From Candidatus Vicinibacter proximus (lineage in GTDB: Bacteria; Bacteroidota; Bacteroidia; Chitinophagales; Saprospiraceae), in assembly GCA_016713905.1 (NCBI GenBank), contig JADJOE010000001.1, forward strand, positions 124,001 to 188,000: a stretch of 64,000 nt of DNA, read 5' to 3'. The position numbers and the translations under genes are program-made. How positions within the stretch are numbered: the first letter of the stretch is position 1; each line of letters begins with the position of its first letter. Shown here in pieces: positions 17,614-25,918 of the stretch. The notes beneath the pieces are model-generated. The model ran no database searches and was not told the DNA's origin. It saw nothing but the letters and a program-made list of their open reading frames with translations.

Positions 17614-18642
17614 ATGCCTGATCATTTAAGCGTTACGCTTTTTAAAACAATTGAGTCAACTTACTATAAGGAAAAGAAAAATCTTGTCGATGATATTAGT
17701 GAGTTGTTGCATATTCAAAAATCAAGCGTTTACAAAAAAATTAAAGGTGAGTCTGCGATTGGTCTTGAAGAGGCAGGGATACTTTGTGCCCATTATAAGA
17801 TCAGTCTTGATGAAATTTTAGGTTTAAATGAGAACCTTATTAACTTTGATTTTCCGGCAATAAAAGGTAATGTTAAAAATGTAAATCAATTTCTTCAATC
17901 ATTAGAGACCGATCTCCAAAGTCTATATCGACTTGACCCAACGATATATTATGCTACAAAAGAACTCCCAATGTTCTACTACTGTACATCACCAAAACTA
18001 GCTGCATTCAAATTCCATGTTTTTTATAATACGGTATGGAGAGATGATAAATACCAAATGATTTCATTTGATTATTCTCAATATGACAATGATGATCTTT
18101 TCAAACGTCAAATCAAAAATATTGTAAACTTATTTATGTCTGTTAACAGCATAGAAGTTTGGAATGTTGGAATTCTTGACAATACACTAAACCAAATTAG
18201 GTATTTCCTTGAATCCGGCTTGATGAAAGATCCATTAGCATCCCTGGATCTTTGTCAAGAATTATTATTGTTGGTGGATAATATTGAAGAGTTATGTGAA
18301 AATTCCAACAAATCATCCATGAAAAAATCTGATAAGCTGGTTGGTAGTTTTGAATTGTATAACAATGAAATAGCACATACCAATATTCTTGCTTATGTGG
18401 AAAGCAAAGTAATGCGATGTGTTTATAATACCTATGATAATCCAAATTTTATGAAAAGCTACAATCCCTCACTTTGTGACTACACTTTTAAATGGTTTAA
18501 TCGAATCATCGACACATCTGCACCTCTATCTAAAGGAAATCTAAAAGATCGTAAAAATTTTATTAATAGGTTACAAGAAAAAATAAAACGTACTATAAAA
18601 TTTTTGGAGCCAATAATTGATGAAAAATCATTCAATTTGTAA
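17614..18642 (+). CDS. BetR-like helix-turn-helix regulator with large unknown C-terminal domain
   Basis: A 342-residue protein. Residues about 15-70 look like a BetR/XRE-type helix-turn-helix (VDDISELLHIQKSSVYKKIKG, then LEEAGILCAHYKISLDEILG). Such fusions of an HTH to a long helical region are common in Bacteroidota. Residues 80-342 contain no motif I recognise; they are mixed polar and aromatic with no membrane segment or signal. It is transcribed away from the FAD/Fe-S oxidoreductase with only 61 bases between the ATGs, which suggests, but does not prove, that it controls that unit. Ligand and target are unknown. Confidence 0.7.
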   Translation: MPDHLSVTLFKTIESTYYKEKKNLVDDISELLHIQKSSVYKKIKGESAIGLEEAGILCAHYKISLDEILGLNENLINFDFPAIKGNVKNVNQFLQSLETDLQSLYRLDPTIYYATKELPMFYYCTSPKLAAFKFHVFYNTVWRDDKYQMISFDYSQYDNDDLFKRQIKNIVNLFMSVNSIEVWNVGILDNTLNQIRYFLESGLMKDPLASLDLCQELLLLVDNIEELCENSNKSSMKKSDKLVGSFELYNNEIAHTNILAYVESKVMRCVYNTYDNPNFMKSYNPSLCDYTFKWFNRIIDTSAPLSKGNLKDRKNFINRLQEKIKRTIKFLEPIIDEKSFNL

Positions 18643-18725
18643 TGTTATCAAATAATTTCTATGGACTATTTAGGCGAATGCCTGTCCTAATCCAAATAAG
18701 GACAAAAGTTTAAAATAAAATGAGT

Positions 18726-19856
18726 TTATAAATTCCGTTCCTTTATAAAACTACTCAATTGTGTCTGTAATGTTAGCTGGTTTGTGCCACCTGCAATATG
18801 GTAAAGTGCATAAGAATAATCTAATTTAAACTTAGATATTTTAAATCCCATGCCAAAAGACAAACCAGAAAAAGAGGCGTAATCCTTTGCATTAAGTTCC
18901 TTACGACGAAGATGATTATAACCTATTCTCAGACTGATGGCTTCCTTTTTACCTAAGAGCATCTCACCTCCAAAGGCAAGATGTCTTAAGATATTATCGC
19001 TTATTTTATTAAAATCACTTTTGTTCTTTATCTCCTCAAATAAGTTGCCAGATTGACTGATAAGGGGGTCATCATACCTGACATTCCATCGCTCTAGGTG
19101 ATGGGCAGTTATATGATAGATAAAAGGTAAATGCTTCAATCGCTTTGAAATACCTAATTCCAAAGTCAATGGTAAATTTTCTCTTACTTTTTCATAAGCA
19201 TCAAAGCTAAAACCAAGATTTCGAACTACAAATGCCAACGATGTTTTATTTACTGGATTATAATACTGCATCCCAATGCTTAAACCCAAAGCATTAGAGC
19301 TCGCAAGACCAAGGCTGCTAAAAATATAATTAATATTTGCTCCAGCCCTTATTCTTTCATTCAATTGTTTCGCTCCGCCAATGTAAAAAGCAGATTCCCT
19401 AACTTTAAATTCTCCATTAATCTGACCATAAATATCTGCCAATGGAATGGAGGAGGAATTTAGGTATTGAATTCCGGCCTGCCATTGGAGACCCCATCTT
19501 CCGGGTTTAAGAGTATAAGAAAAGTGCCCTGATCCAATTTGGCTAAAATAAAATTGATGTGAAAAATTAAGTGAGGTACTCATTTTTTCATTGATCAAAG
19601 CTGGATTTAGTAATGCCGTTCCCGCATCGTAACTTGAATAAGACATTGCGTGTGATCCAAGTGCAGTATTTCTTGAAGATGGAGAGAGATTTAAAAAAAA
19701 GTATGAAGCATAACCTCCGGTTTGTGCCTTTGCTTCAGGAATAAAACAAGATGTCAAAAAGAAAGCAAGAATAGTAAAAGTTGAAATAACTCTATTTTGT
19801 TCTGTAGACAAATTAATTAACGAAGTGGTGTATTGTACTGGTTTAAAATCAGGCAT
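18726..19856 (-). CDS. porQ: Type IX secretion protein PorQ (outer-membrane barrel)
   Basis: A 376-residue barrel of the PorV/PorQ (FadL-like) group. A hydrophobic export segment (VISTFTILAFFLTSCFIPEAKAQ) ends near residue 45 in AKAQ; the longer N-terminus before it may not be real. The mature start GGYASYFFLNLSPSSRNTALG and the following SYDAGTALLNPALIN are the classical PorQ opening. Later features are AGANINYIFSSLG, LAFVVRNLGFSFDAY and a C-terminal FKLDYSYAL strand. In P. gingivalis PorQ is an outer-membrane partner of the PorU/PorV/PorZ attachment complex. The start is 1 base after the stop of the MORN lipoprotein gene, so they are co-transcribed. Confidence 0.85.
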   Translation of the reverse strand: MPDFKPVQYTTSLINLSTEQNRVISTFTILAFFLTSCFIPEAKAQTGGYASYFFLNLSPSSRNTALGSHAMSYSSYDAGTALLNPALINEKMSTSLNFSHQFYFSQIGSGHFSYTLKPGRWGLQWQAGIQYLNSSSIPLADIYGQINGEFKVRESAFYIGGAKQLNERIRAGANINYIFSSLGLASSNALGLSIGMQYYNPVNKTSLAFVVRNLGFSFDAYEKVRENLPLTLELGISKRLKHLPFIYHITAHHLERWNVRYDDPLISQSGNLFEEIKNKSDFNKISDNILRHLAFGGEMLLGKKEAISLRIGYNHLRRKELNAKDYASFSGLSFGMGFKISKFKLDYSYALYHIAGGTNQLTLQTQLSSFIKERNL

Positions 19857-19857
19857 A

Positions 19858-20484
19858 TCAATTAGTTTTAGTGCTATCCAATTCTGTTGACCAGATGGTG
19901 GAACAGATTCCCTCCTTGCAGTTCATTTTTTTTATTAAAGTTCCAAGGCTGTCGTATAAATTAAGTAATCCTTCTTCGTTTGGACCATTCTTATATGACC
20001 CCTGAGCCTTAATTTTTCCGTTTTCATAATACTCCTCGAAAGGTCCATTTTCCTGACTTCCATTCATCTGCACAATCTCCTTAAGTTGTCCACCAGGATA
20101 ATATGCTTTCAATGTACCACTCATTTCGTTATTAATATATTTGCACTCAAGTTGGAGTTGCCCGTTTGGGTAGAAAACTTTGTATGGTCCGTCAAATAAA
20201 TCCATTTTATAATTTTCAAGGCTATAAAGTAGGCCTTTTTCATAAATTTTTCTTTCTCCATCTAACTTTCCATCCTTATAATTTGCACTTTCCAAAAGTC
20301 GCCCTAGTTCATCAAATTTTTCATAAAACCCATCCTTTAGTCTTCCGGTATCTCTAAGGCTAGTGGTAATCCTTTCTATCAAAACCCCCTGATCATTCTT
20401 AATCTCAATGACTTTTACTCTGTTACACGAGAGTGCAATTAAAATAAAAAGGGCGAATTTTAATACGGATGATAGGAAATTCAT
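19858..20484 (-). CDS. Lipoprotein with MORN-type repeats
   Basis: A 208-residue protein. N-terminal lipoprotein signal FALFILIALSC (Cys20 probable lipidation site). The rest is at least five MORN_2-like repeats of about 22 residues with the pattern G-x-Y-x-x-Y-x-x-G-x-L: DGFYEKFDELGRL, DGERKIYEKGLL, DGPYKVFYPNGQL, SGTLKAYYPGGQL and GPFEEYYENGKI. Databases often label such proteins YwqK-family antitoxin, but nothing here suggests a toxin-antitoxin pair. Outer-membrane lipoproteins of this type with unknown function are common in Bacteroidota. It is directly upstream of porQ (1-base gap), hinting at a link to secretion or to surface lipoproteins. Confidence 0.75.
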   Translation of the reverse strand: MNFLSSVLKFALFILIALSCNRVKVIEIKNDQGVLIERITTSLRDTGRLKDGFYEKFDELGRLLESANYKDGKLDGERKIYEKGLLYSLENYKMDLFDGPYKVFYPNGQLQLECKYINNEMSGTLKAYYPGGQLKEIVQMNGSQENGPFEEYYENGKIKAQGSYKNGPNEEGLLNLYDSLGTLIKKMNCKEGICSTIWSTELDSTKTN

Positions 20485-20524
20485 GAGTTGATAACGTCTT
20501 TTTTAACAAAATCTTTTAGACCTA

Positions 20525-20562
20525 ATAAAAAAGCCCCTTTATTTCTAAAGAGGCTTTTTGTA
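20525..20562 (-). terminator. Terminator after the PpiD-like gene
   Basis: On the minus strand AAAAAGCCTCTTTA, loop GAAA, TAAAGGGGCTTTTT makes a 14-bp stem with one G-T pair, followed by TTATTAGG. It lies about 20 bases past the stop at 20581 and separates the foldase from the downstream MORN lipoprotein-porQ pair. Confidence 0.85.
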
Positions 20563-20580
20563 TTTTTATTTAAAAGACCA

Positions 20581-22704
20581 TTAATAAAACTTAGATCTCA
20601 TATCCTTAACTTTATAGTTCTTCTTTAATGCCTGTACAAGGTAACTCATACAAGTACTGGAAGCTGTGTGTTTGTAAAATCTTCGGAAATTTTCGAGATT
20701 TGCTGCTTTTCCAGGGGTAGTTATATCTAACAACTTAGCGACATAAACACCACTTTCCCCTCGATAAGGGCCTCCAACATTTCCTTTACCTTGTTTAACA
20801 ATCTGTGGAACTAAATCGGGTTCATAACCATAATCTGGAATCTGCTGACCATTAACAGTAGTTTCACTTGCTGAATCAACCTTCACTTCGTATTCTCCGT
20901 ATTTCCCGTTAATATCTGTTACAGTTCCAATTTTAGATTTTAGGATCTCGAATTTTTTGTCTTTTCTGACGTCCTCTATCACAAGATCTCTCACAGCCGC
21001 TGCCTTTGGCAATCCCTTAGGATTAATTCCTGAAAGTGCAGCTACGATGAAACGATTAGTAAATTTTTTAACAGGGTCCTGTAGTGAATAAACTTCCGGA
21101 GAGACATCACCAACTTTTGTCTTTTTCTCAAATGCCCAGCGGATTATATCCCTGCATGTATTGCTGGCGTTTTCTCCAAGTTTGCCAAGCTTGTAATCAT
21201 TCGCTTTTATATTGCCCGCCATCTCAAGCACATAGGTGTTTCCATCATCTATTGCTTTTTCCAAAGAAGCCAATGAATTATGTTCCTCCACCAACCTTTG
21301 TGCTTCACTTAATTTACTATCCAATACTTCATCTCCCGGCTGAATAGCTTCCACAATTGTACCTAATCGGATTCCTGGTTGTTTACTGATGAATTTTTGA
21401 TCGGTAATCTGAATGAGGTGCAGACCAAACTGAGTCGGTACTACATATAGTTTTCCTGTCTCACCTTTATAGAATATAATATCGTTGAAAGGCTTAACCA
21501 TAGTACCAAGGGTGGTATAACCAAGATCTCCACCTTTAATGCCAGAACCAGGATCCTGGCTAAATTGCATGGCTAATGAGTCAAAACGTCCCTTACCACT
21601 CTCAATCAATGTTTTGAGACTATCGATTAATTTAGAAGCAGATGCGTACTCTTCTCTCGTACTCACCCGACGTAGAATATGACGGGATTTTACTGAATCC
21701 GGAAGAATTTTTTTGCCTAATATCTTACTTAATCTATACTCACCAGCCTCCACATATGGTCCAAAAACATCTCCGACATTCATGTTCAATATGCTGTCTT
21801 TGATACTTAAAGGAATTTCAGAAGTAGTAGAATAGGCCTCATCCCATTTACCTAAATTGGTTACAATAAAAGTTGAATCCTTTGATGCAATGCGAAAAGA
21901 CTCCTTTTTATCCTCAAGAATTTTTCTGATTGCTGCAGAATCGGAAGAAGAAGGTGAAACAGAAATTACAGCATACTTGATATCTCTGGTTTCTTCATCA
22001 TTTCTAAAAATGGACGCTTTTTTAGCAATATATTTCTCAATGTCTTCATCCTTGATGTCCAATTCTTCATTTTTAATCAAATCATAAGGTAATCTACTGA
22101 ATACAAAACTCACCTTGGCATTACTTTCTTCAAAGTGGCGTTCTACCATGAAATTAGGCATGTATAAAGCATTTCGGACAATGTTTTCCAACTTTTTACC
22201 CATTCTGTCCTTGATTATTTCTTTTTCCTGAACAGCCCAGAACTCTTTAGCTTCTGGCGGGAGGTCCTGGTTCTCAATACCTTTTTGGAATTGATTCAAT
22301 TGTTCCCTCAATACCTGACCTGTATTAGGATCCCTGAAATTTCTTTCAATTATAGGAGAAAGGTTGTTGCCAAATTCTAACTCACGAAGTTCGGCCTCAC
22401 TAACACCAATACCGTTATATTTTGACTCTTTTTCAAAAATAGCCCTTTCTAAAGCCTGATGCCATATGTACTCTTTTCGACCAAAAAAGTCAACATCAGC
22501 ATTACGGTACAAAACATTTTCAGTTTTTTGAAATTCTTTCCAACTGATTTTTTCACCCGCTACCTCCCCAATACTATCCGGGTTATTAAAAAACCAGGAA
22601 GACCTTCCGGAACTCATGTCCATTACAATAAAACCCACTAATGCCAGTGCCATCAGCACTGTTACTACCCATAGACGTTTTCTAATACTCGTAATTAATC
22701 CCAT
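20581..22704 (-). CDS. PpiD-like membrane-anchored peptidyl-prolyl isomerase / periplasmic chaperone
   Basis: A 707-residue protein. One N-terminal membrane helix (RLWVVTVLMALALVGFIVMD, residues about 10-29) leads to a SurA_N-type chaperone domain (VAGEKISWKEFQKTENVLY..., residues 45-190). A parvulin domain covers about residues 340-440 (SRHILRR, FDSLAMQFSQDPGSGIKGGDLGY, TQFGLHLIQITD). The C-terminal region from about 500 holds a second, degenerate rotamase-like segment (GPYRGESGVYVAKLLD). It would fold outer-membrane and secreted proteins in the periplasm. The length is close to Bacteroidota PpiD/SurA-like proteins. It has a good promoter at 22785-22816 and is transcribed alone. Confidence 0.87.
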   Translation of the reverse strand: MGLITSIRKRLWVVTVLMALALVGFIVMDMSSGRSSWFFNNPDSIGEVAGEKISWKEFQKTENVLYRNADVDFFGRKEYIWHQALERAIFEKESKYNGIGVSEAELRELEFGNNLSPIIERNFRDPNTGQVLREQLNQFQKGIENQDLPPEAKEFWAVQEKEIIKDRMGKKLENIVRNALYMPNFMVERHFEESNAKVSFVFSRLPYDLIKNEELDIKDEDIEKYIAKKASIFRNDEETRDIKYAVISVSPSSSDSAAIRKILEDKKESFRIASKDSTFIVTNLGKWDEAYSTTSEIPLSIKDSILNMNVGDVFGPYVEAGEYRLSKILGKKILPDSVKSRHILRRVSTREEYASASKLIDSLKTLIESGKGRFDSLAMQFSQDPGSGIKGGDLGYTTLGTMVKPFNDIIFYKGETGKLYVVPTQFGLHLIQITDQKFISKQPGIRLGTIVEAIQPGDEVLDSKLSEAQRLVEEHNSLASLEKAIDDGNTYVLEMAGNIKANDYKLGKLGENASNTCRDIIRWAFEKKTKVGDVSPEVYSLQDPVKKFTNRFIVAALSGINPKGLPKAAAVRDLVIEDVRKDKKFEILKSKIGTVTDINGKYGEYEVKVDSASETTVNGQQIPDYGYEPDLVPQIVKQGKGNVGGPYRGESGVYVAKLLDITTPGKAANLENFRRFYKHTASSTCMSYLVQALKKNYKVKDMRSKFY

Positions 22705-22784
22705 TCTGATTTACTTATTTGTCTGAAAATCAATATATTATAATAATAAAAAAGACTTTTTGAAAGGGTTTCCAAAAAGCCATG

Positions 22785-22816
22785 CAAAGGTAATAGCTTT
22801 CTGCCTGATTCCCAAA
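22785..22816 (-). promoter_or_regulatory. Promoter of the PpiD-like gene (TTTG - 20 nt - TACCTTTG)
   Basis: Minus strand: TTTG at 22816-22813 as the -33 box, a 20-base spacer, then TACCTTTG at 22792-22785 as the -7 box. Both boxes and the spacing fit the Bacteroidota vegetative promoter. The predicted leader to ATG 22704 is about 75 nt and includes a short hairpin. Confidence 0.7.
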
Positions 22817-23003
22817 GAGATCAACACAAAATTCAATCATTTTTCCAAGTTTTTGGTCTAAATTCTCATATGAGCAAAATGTCTTGCACATAAGCTCCTT
22901 GATTCCACAAGGTTCAAACCCTAGATTGGTAATGTTGGATCATTGTCCCTATGGATAGTATTATTCAAGCATGCTTACAAGAAACCATTAAAAATACAAG
23001 CCC

Positions 23004-23037
23004 ACGCATCTAAGATTAGCTTGATGTGTTTTTTATT
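23004..23037 (+). terminator. Orphan plus-strand terminator-like hairpin
   Basis: ACGCATC (23004-23010) pairs with GATGTGT (23023-23029, one G-T pair). AAG/CTT pairs continue inside a bulge, and TTTTTATTT follows on the plus strand. No plus-strand gene precedes it: the genes on both sides are on the minus strand. It either ends an unseen small RNA or is chance. Confidence 0.4.
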
Positions 23038-23106
23038 TAACATATCTGTCCATTTAAATTCAATTTTCTTTACTCAATGACCATAAAAACTGAATTCATA
23101 CCCATT

Positions 23107-24918
23107 TTATTCAAAGCTGATTTTGTTAAAATGGTCCAGTAATTTTTTGGTGATGGCTTGTCCGACTAGATTTTTGATTTCTTCACTGTCTGCAGATTGA
23201 ATTTGCTTTACAGAACCAAAATGGCTCAATAATTTTTGGGCTGTTTTTTCACCAATACCCTGAATTTCGTTCAGTTCAGTACGAATCATTGATCTGGACC
23301 TTTGGCTCCGGTGAAAACTAATTCCAAATCTATGCGCTTCATTTCTTAATTGTTGGATAAGTTTTAGGCTTTCGGATTTTTTATTGATGTGTAAGGGAAC
23401 AGGATCTTCCGGAAAATAGATCTCTTCAAGTTTCTTGGCAATACCTATGATGACCAACTTTCCTCTCAGACCCAGTGCATCGATAGATTTCATGGCAGAT
23501 GATAGTTGACCCTTTCCTCCATCAATGATGACTAATTGTGGCAATCTTGCATTTTCGTCCAACAACCGTTTATATCGGCGAAATACTACCTCTTCCATGG
23601 TGGAGAAATCATCCGGACCAATCACTGTTTTCACATTGAAATGTCTGTATTCCCTTTTAGAAGGTTTTGCATTTCTAAATACCACACATGCAGAAACTGG
23701 ATTTGCACCCTGTATGTTGGAATTGTCAAAACACTCAATATACAGAGGCATATCTTCCATATTGAGATCTCTTTTTAATGTACTAAGTATTCGCTCAGCC
23801 GGGGATTGTTTTGCTGTCCTGTTAATCTTTTCCTTCCTTCTTTGCAAAAGAAAATATTGTGAATTCTTTTCAGACAACTCAAGCAATTTCTTTTTATCCC
23901 CTCTTTGAGGAATTGTAATGATGGGGTTTCCCTCTTGAGGATTAATCAAAAATGGAACAATAATTTCGGGAGCAATACTATTGTACTGATTGCGAATTTT
24001 TTCAACAGCAAGTGACAACATGATGGAACTATCTTCTTCAAGGTTGATATCCGCCTCTATAGTAATGGTTTGATTGATAGATCCATTTATTACCTTCATA
24101 AAATTGATGTAAGCGTTTTCTTCATCTTGTGCTATCGAAAAGACATCTACATCTGCAATAGATGTGCTTACTACAGTACTTTTACTTTGATAATCTTCCA
24201 TGACCATCAGTTTTTCCTTCCATTGCTGGGCTTTCTCAAAATCCAGTTTCTCTGCACATGTAGACATCATTTGAAAAATATAATCTTTCACCGGCTTGAA
24301 ATGACCTCTAAGAATATTTTTAATTTGCGCAATCCGTTCATTATAAAGTAATGCCTCCTCAAGACCAACACAAGGCCCATTACAATTTTTAATGTGATAC
24401 TCCAGGCAAACCTTGTATTTATTTTTTAGTATCTGCATTTCAGACAAATTCAGTGCACATGTTCTTAGAGGAAATAATTTTTTAACCAAATCAAGTATGG
24501 TCTCAGTTCTGTGCTTGGATGTGTAGGGTCCAAAATAAGTTGACCCATCCCGAATTACTCTTCTGGTGAAAAATACCCGTGGAAAGGATTCATTTTTAAT
24601 ACAAATGTATGTATAACTCTTACCATCCTTTAGCATTACATTATACCTAGGTTGGTTCTTTTTTATTAAAGTTGCTTCCAGCAGTAATGCATCATGTTCA
24701 GTCTCAACAAGCGTATATTCAATTCGATGAGCTGTTTTAACAAGTGCTTTGGTCTTCCCGGTTATTTGCTTTTTGTCGCCAAAATAAGAGCTAATTCTGT
24801 TTTTTAAATTTTTTGCTTTACCAACGTATAGAATTATCCCTTTCCCATCCAAAAACTTGTAAATTCCAGGTTCTCCGGGCAAAATAGGTGCAAGACTTTT
24901 ATAATCTTCAAATGTCAT
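23107..24918 (-). CDS. uvrC: Excinuclease ABC subunit C
   Basis: UvrC makes the two incisions of nucleotide excision repair with UvrA and UvrB. The 603-residue protein has an N-terminal GIY-YIG nuclease (GEPGIYKFLDGKGIILYVGKAKNL, residues 15-40), a Cys-rich segment around CLEYHIKNCNGPC, a UVR motif near residue 205 and the RNase H-like endonuclease (IECFDNSNIQG, VIGPDDFSTM, VIIDGGKGQLSSA). A C-terminal HhH pair is visible in LNEIQGIGEKTAQKLLSHFG. The length is normal. It is the last gene of a minus-strand run after the ABC transporter and a glycosyltransferase (37-base gap), an unusual but not informative pairing. Confidence 0.97.
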   Translation of the reverse strand: MTFEDYKSLAPILPGEPGIYKFLDGKGIILYVGKAKNLKNRISSYFGDKKQITGKTKALVKTAHRIEYTLVETEHDALLLEATLIKKNQPRYNVMLKDGKSYTYICIKNESFPRVFFTRRVIRDGSTYFGPYTSKHRTETILDLVKKLFPLRTCALNLSEMQILKNKYKVCLEYHIKNCNGPCVGLEEALLYNERIAQIKNILRGHFKPVKDYIFQMMSTCAEKLDFEKAQQWKEKLMVMEDYQSKSTVVSTSIADVDVFSIAQDEENAYINFMKVINGSINQTITIEADINLEEDSSIMLSLAVEKIRNQYNSIAPEIIVPFLINPQEGNPIITIPQRGDKKKLLELSEKNSQYFLLQRRKEKINRTAKQSPAERILSTLKRDLNMEDMPLYIECFDNSNIQGANPVSACVVFRNAKPSKREYRHFNVKTVIGPDDFSTMEEVVFRRYKRLLDENARLPQLVIIDGGKGQLSSAMKSIDALGLRGKLVIIGIAKKLEEIYFPEDPVPLHINKKSESLKLIQQLRNEAHRFGISFHRSQRSRSMIRTELNEIQGIGEKTAQKLLSHFGSVKQIQSADSEEIKNLVGQAITKKLLDHFNKISFE

Positions 24919-24955
24919 TCAAGCATAAATTTATGTATAGAAAAATACCCTAAAG

Positions 24956-25906
24956 TCATTTGTTAATCACATTCCAATTTTTAAAGGCAAATAAATGCTT
25001 GCCACGAAAGAATTTTTTTTCTATAAATGTGAGTATTCTATATTTCAACTTTTCATGTTTCATTAAATTTCTTTTTGGTTTATAAGAAGAATTAAAATTT
25101 AATTCCTCTGCCCAATTAAATTTAAGCATGAAACTATTCATCACTTCAGGATGAGTTTCCTTAAATTCATTTAGCCTGGAAAGATTTCCATAATCAAAAT
25201 TTATCGATTTACTATTGTATTCCTCCTCCACCTTGGATGGGTCATGATACATTTTATCCATAGCCCTTGACTTGGTTTGCATTAAAGCAGGTGGTCTTAC
25301 CCAACCATAGTGGTAAATTTCTGCAGGAATTCGAACCACATTTAACTTACTGGTTTTATTTTTTTGTCGATAATGTTCAAAATCGTCCGGATTCACTTTT
25401 TTAAATGACTGTGCATCTCCCCATGATCTTATTTCCGGAATGTTTCGAATAATACGAATTTCATTTTGATACCAACCATGATCATCTATAAAATGAGAAT
25501 AATCACCAAAAAAATGTTTATACCCAAATAAAAATCCATCTACATTTACATCATTCAAATATTTTTCACAATAAGTTTTAATAATGGTATGATATTTTTC
25601 ATGCACCACTTCATCTGATTGCAAATATAATAACCAATCACCATTACAATTTTCTTTTGCAATATCTGTCTGGTGCGCATATTCTGTACCATTGGGAAAT
25701 TTCGCAGCATCCCAAAGTGTATGTATTATTTTAATTTTTTTGTTTTCAATGGAGTTCAGCAGCATGGGCGTAATATCGTCATCATCTCCTTTTCCTAAAG
25801 CAATCACAAATTCATCCACAATAGGTAAGATGGACAATATGGACTCCACTAAAGGATAATAAAGTTTTGCGGTATTCCGCATAAAAGTAAAACCGCTAAT
25901 AGTCAT
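24956..25906 (-). CDS. Family 2-like glycosyltransferase
   Basis: A 316-residue soluble protein with the GT-A opening TISGFTFMRNTAKLYYPLVESI, then DEFVIALGKGDDDDITPML and a substrate loop NGDWLLYLQSDEVVHEKYH (LQSDE in place of a plain DxD, residues about 90-100). It is of the large group of glycosyltransferases that also contains waaE/KdtX-like and capsule enzymes. No transmembrane helix was seen. Donor and acceptor are unknown. It lies 12 bases from the stop of the ABC permease and 37 bases before uvrC, in the same direction. Confidence 0.75.
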   Translation of the reverse strand: MTISGFTFMRNTAKLYYPLVESILSILPIVDEFVIALGKGDDDDITPMLLNSIENKKIKIIHTLWDAAKFPNGTEYAHQTDIAKENCNGDWLLYLQSDEVVHEKYHTIIKTYCEKYLNDVNVDGFLFGYKHFFGDYSHFIDDHGWYQNEIRIIRNIPEIRSWGDAQSFKKVNPDDFEHYRQKNKTSKLNVVRIPAEIYHYGWVRPPALMQTKSRAMDKMYHDPSKVEEEYNSKSINFDYGNLSRLNEFKETHPEVMNSFMLKFNWAEELNFNSSYKPKRNLMKHEKLKYRILTFIEKKFFRGKHLFAFKNWNVINK

Positions 25907-25918
25907 TTTAAATACAAA

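Larger units (their letters stand above)
22705..23106. other. 402-bp intergenic region with promoter and several hairpins
   Basis: No coding frame is credible here. It holds the ppiD promoter (22785-22816) and, in its leader, an imperfect hairpin GACTTTTTG/CAAAAAGCC (22754-22781). Further along are a 10-bp palindrome CTCATATGAG (22865-22874), a CCTTG/CAAGG hairpin (22897-22912) and a terminator-like hairpin facing the plus strand (23004-23037). Both flanking genes are on the minus strand. Confidence 0.6.

Noticed and set aside
19858..20484. Antitoxin of a toxin-antitoxin pair (YwqK-type label)
   Set aside because: It is a lipoprotein with MORN repeats and its neighbour is porQ, not a toxin.
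22908..22924. tRNA-like T-arm (GGTTCAAACCC) in the gap upstream of ppiD
   Set aside because: Only a 3-bp stem could pair around the loop, and no acceptor, D or anticodon arm can be drawn at proper distances on either strand.
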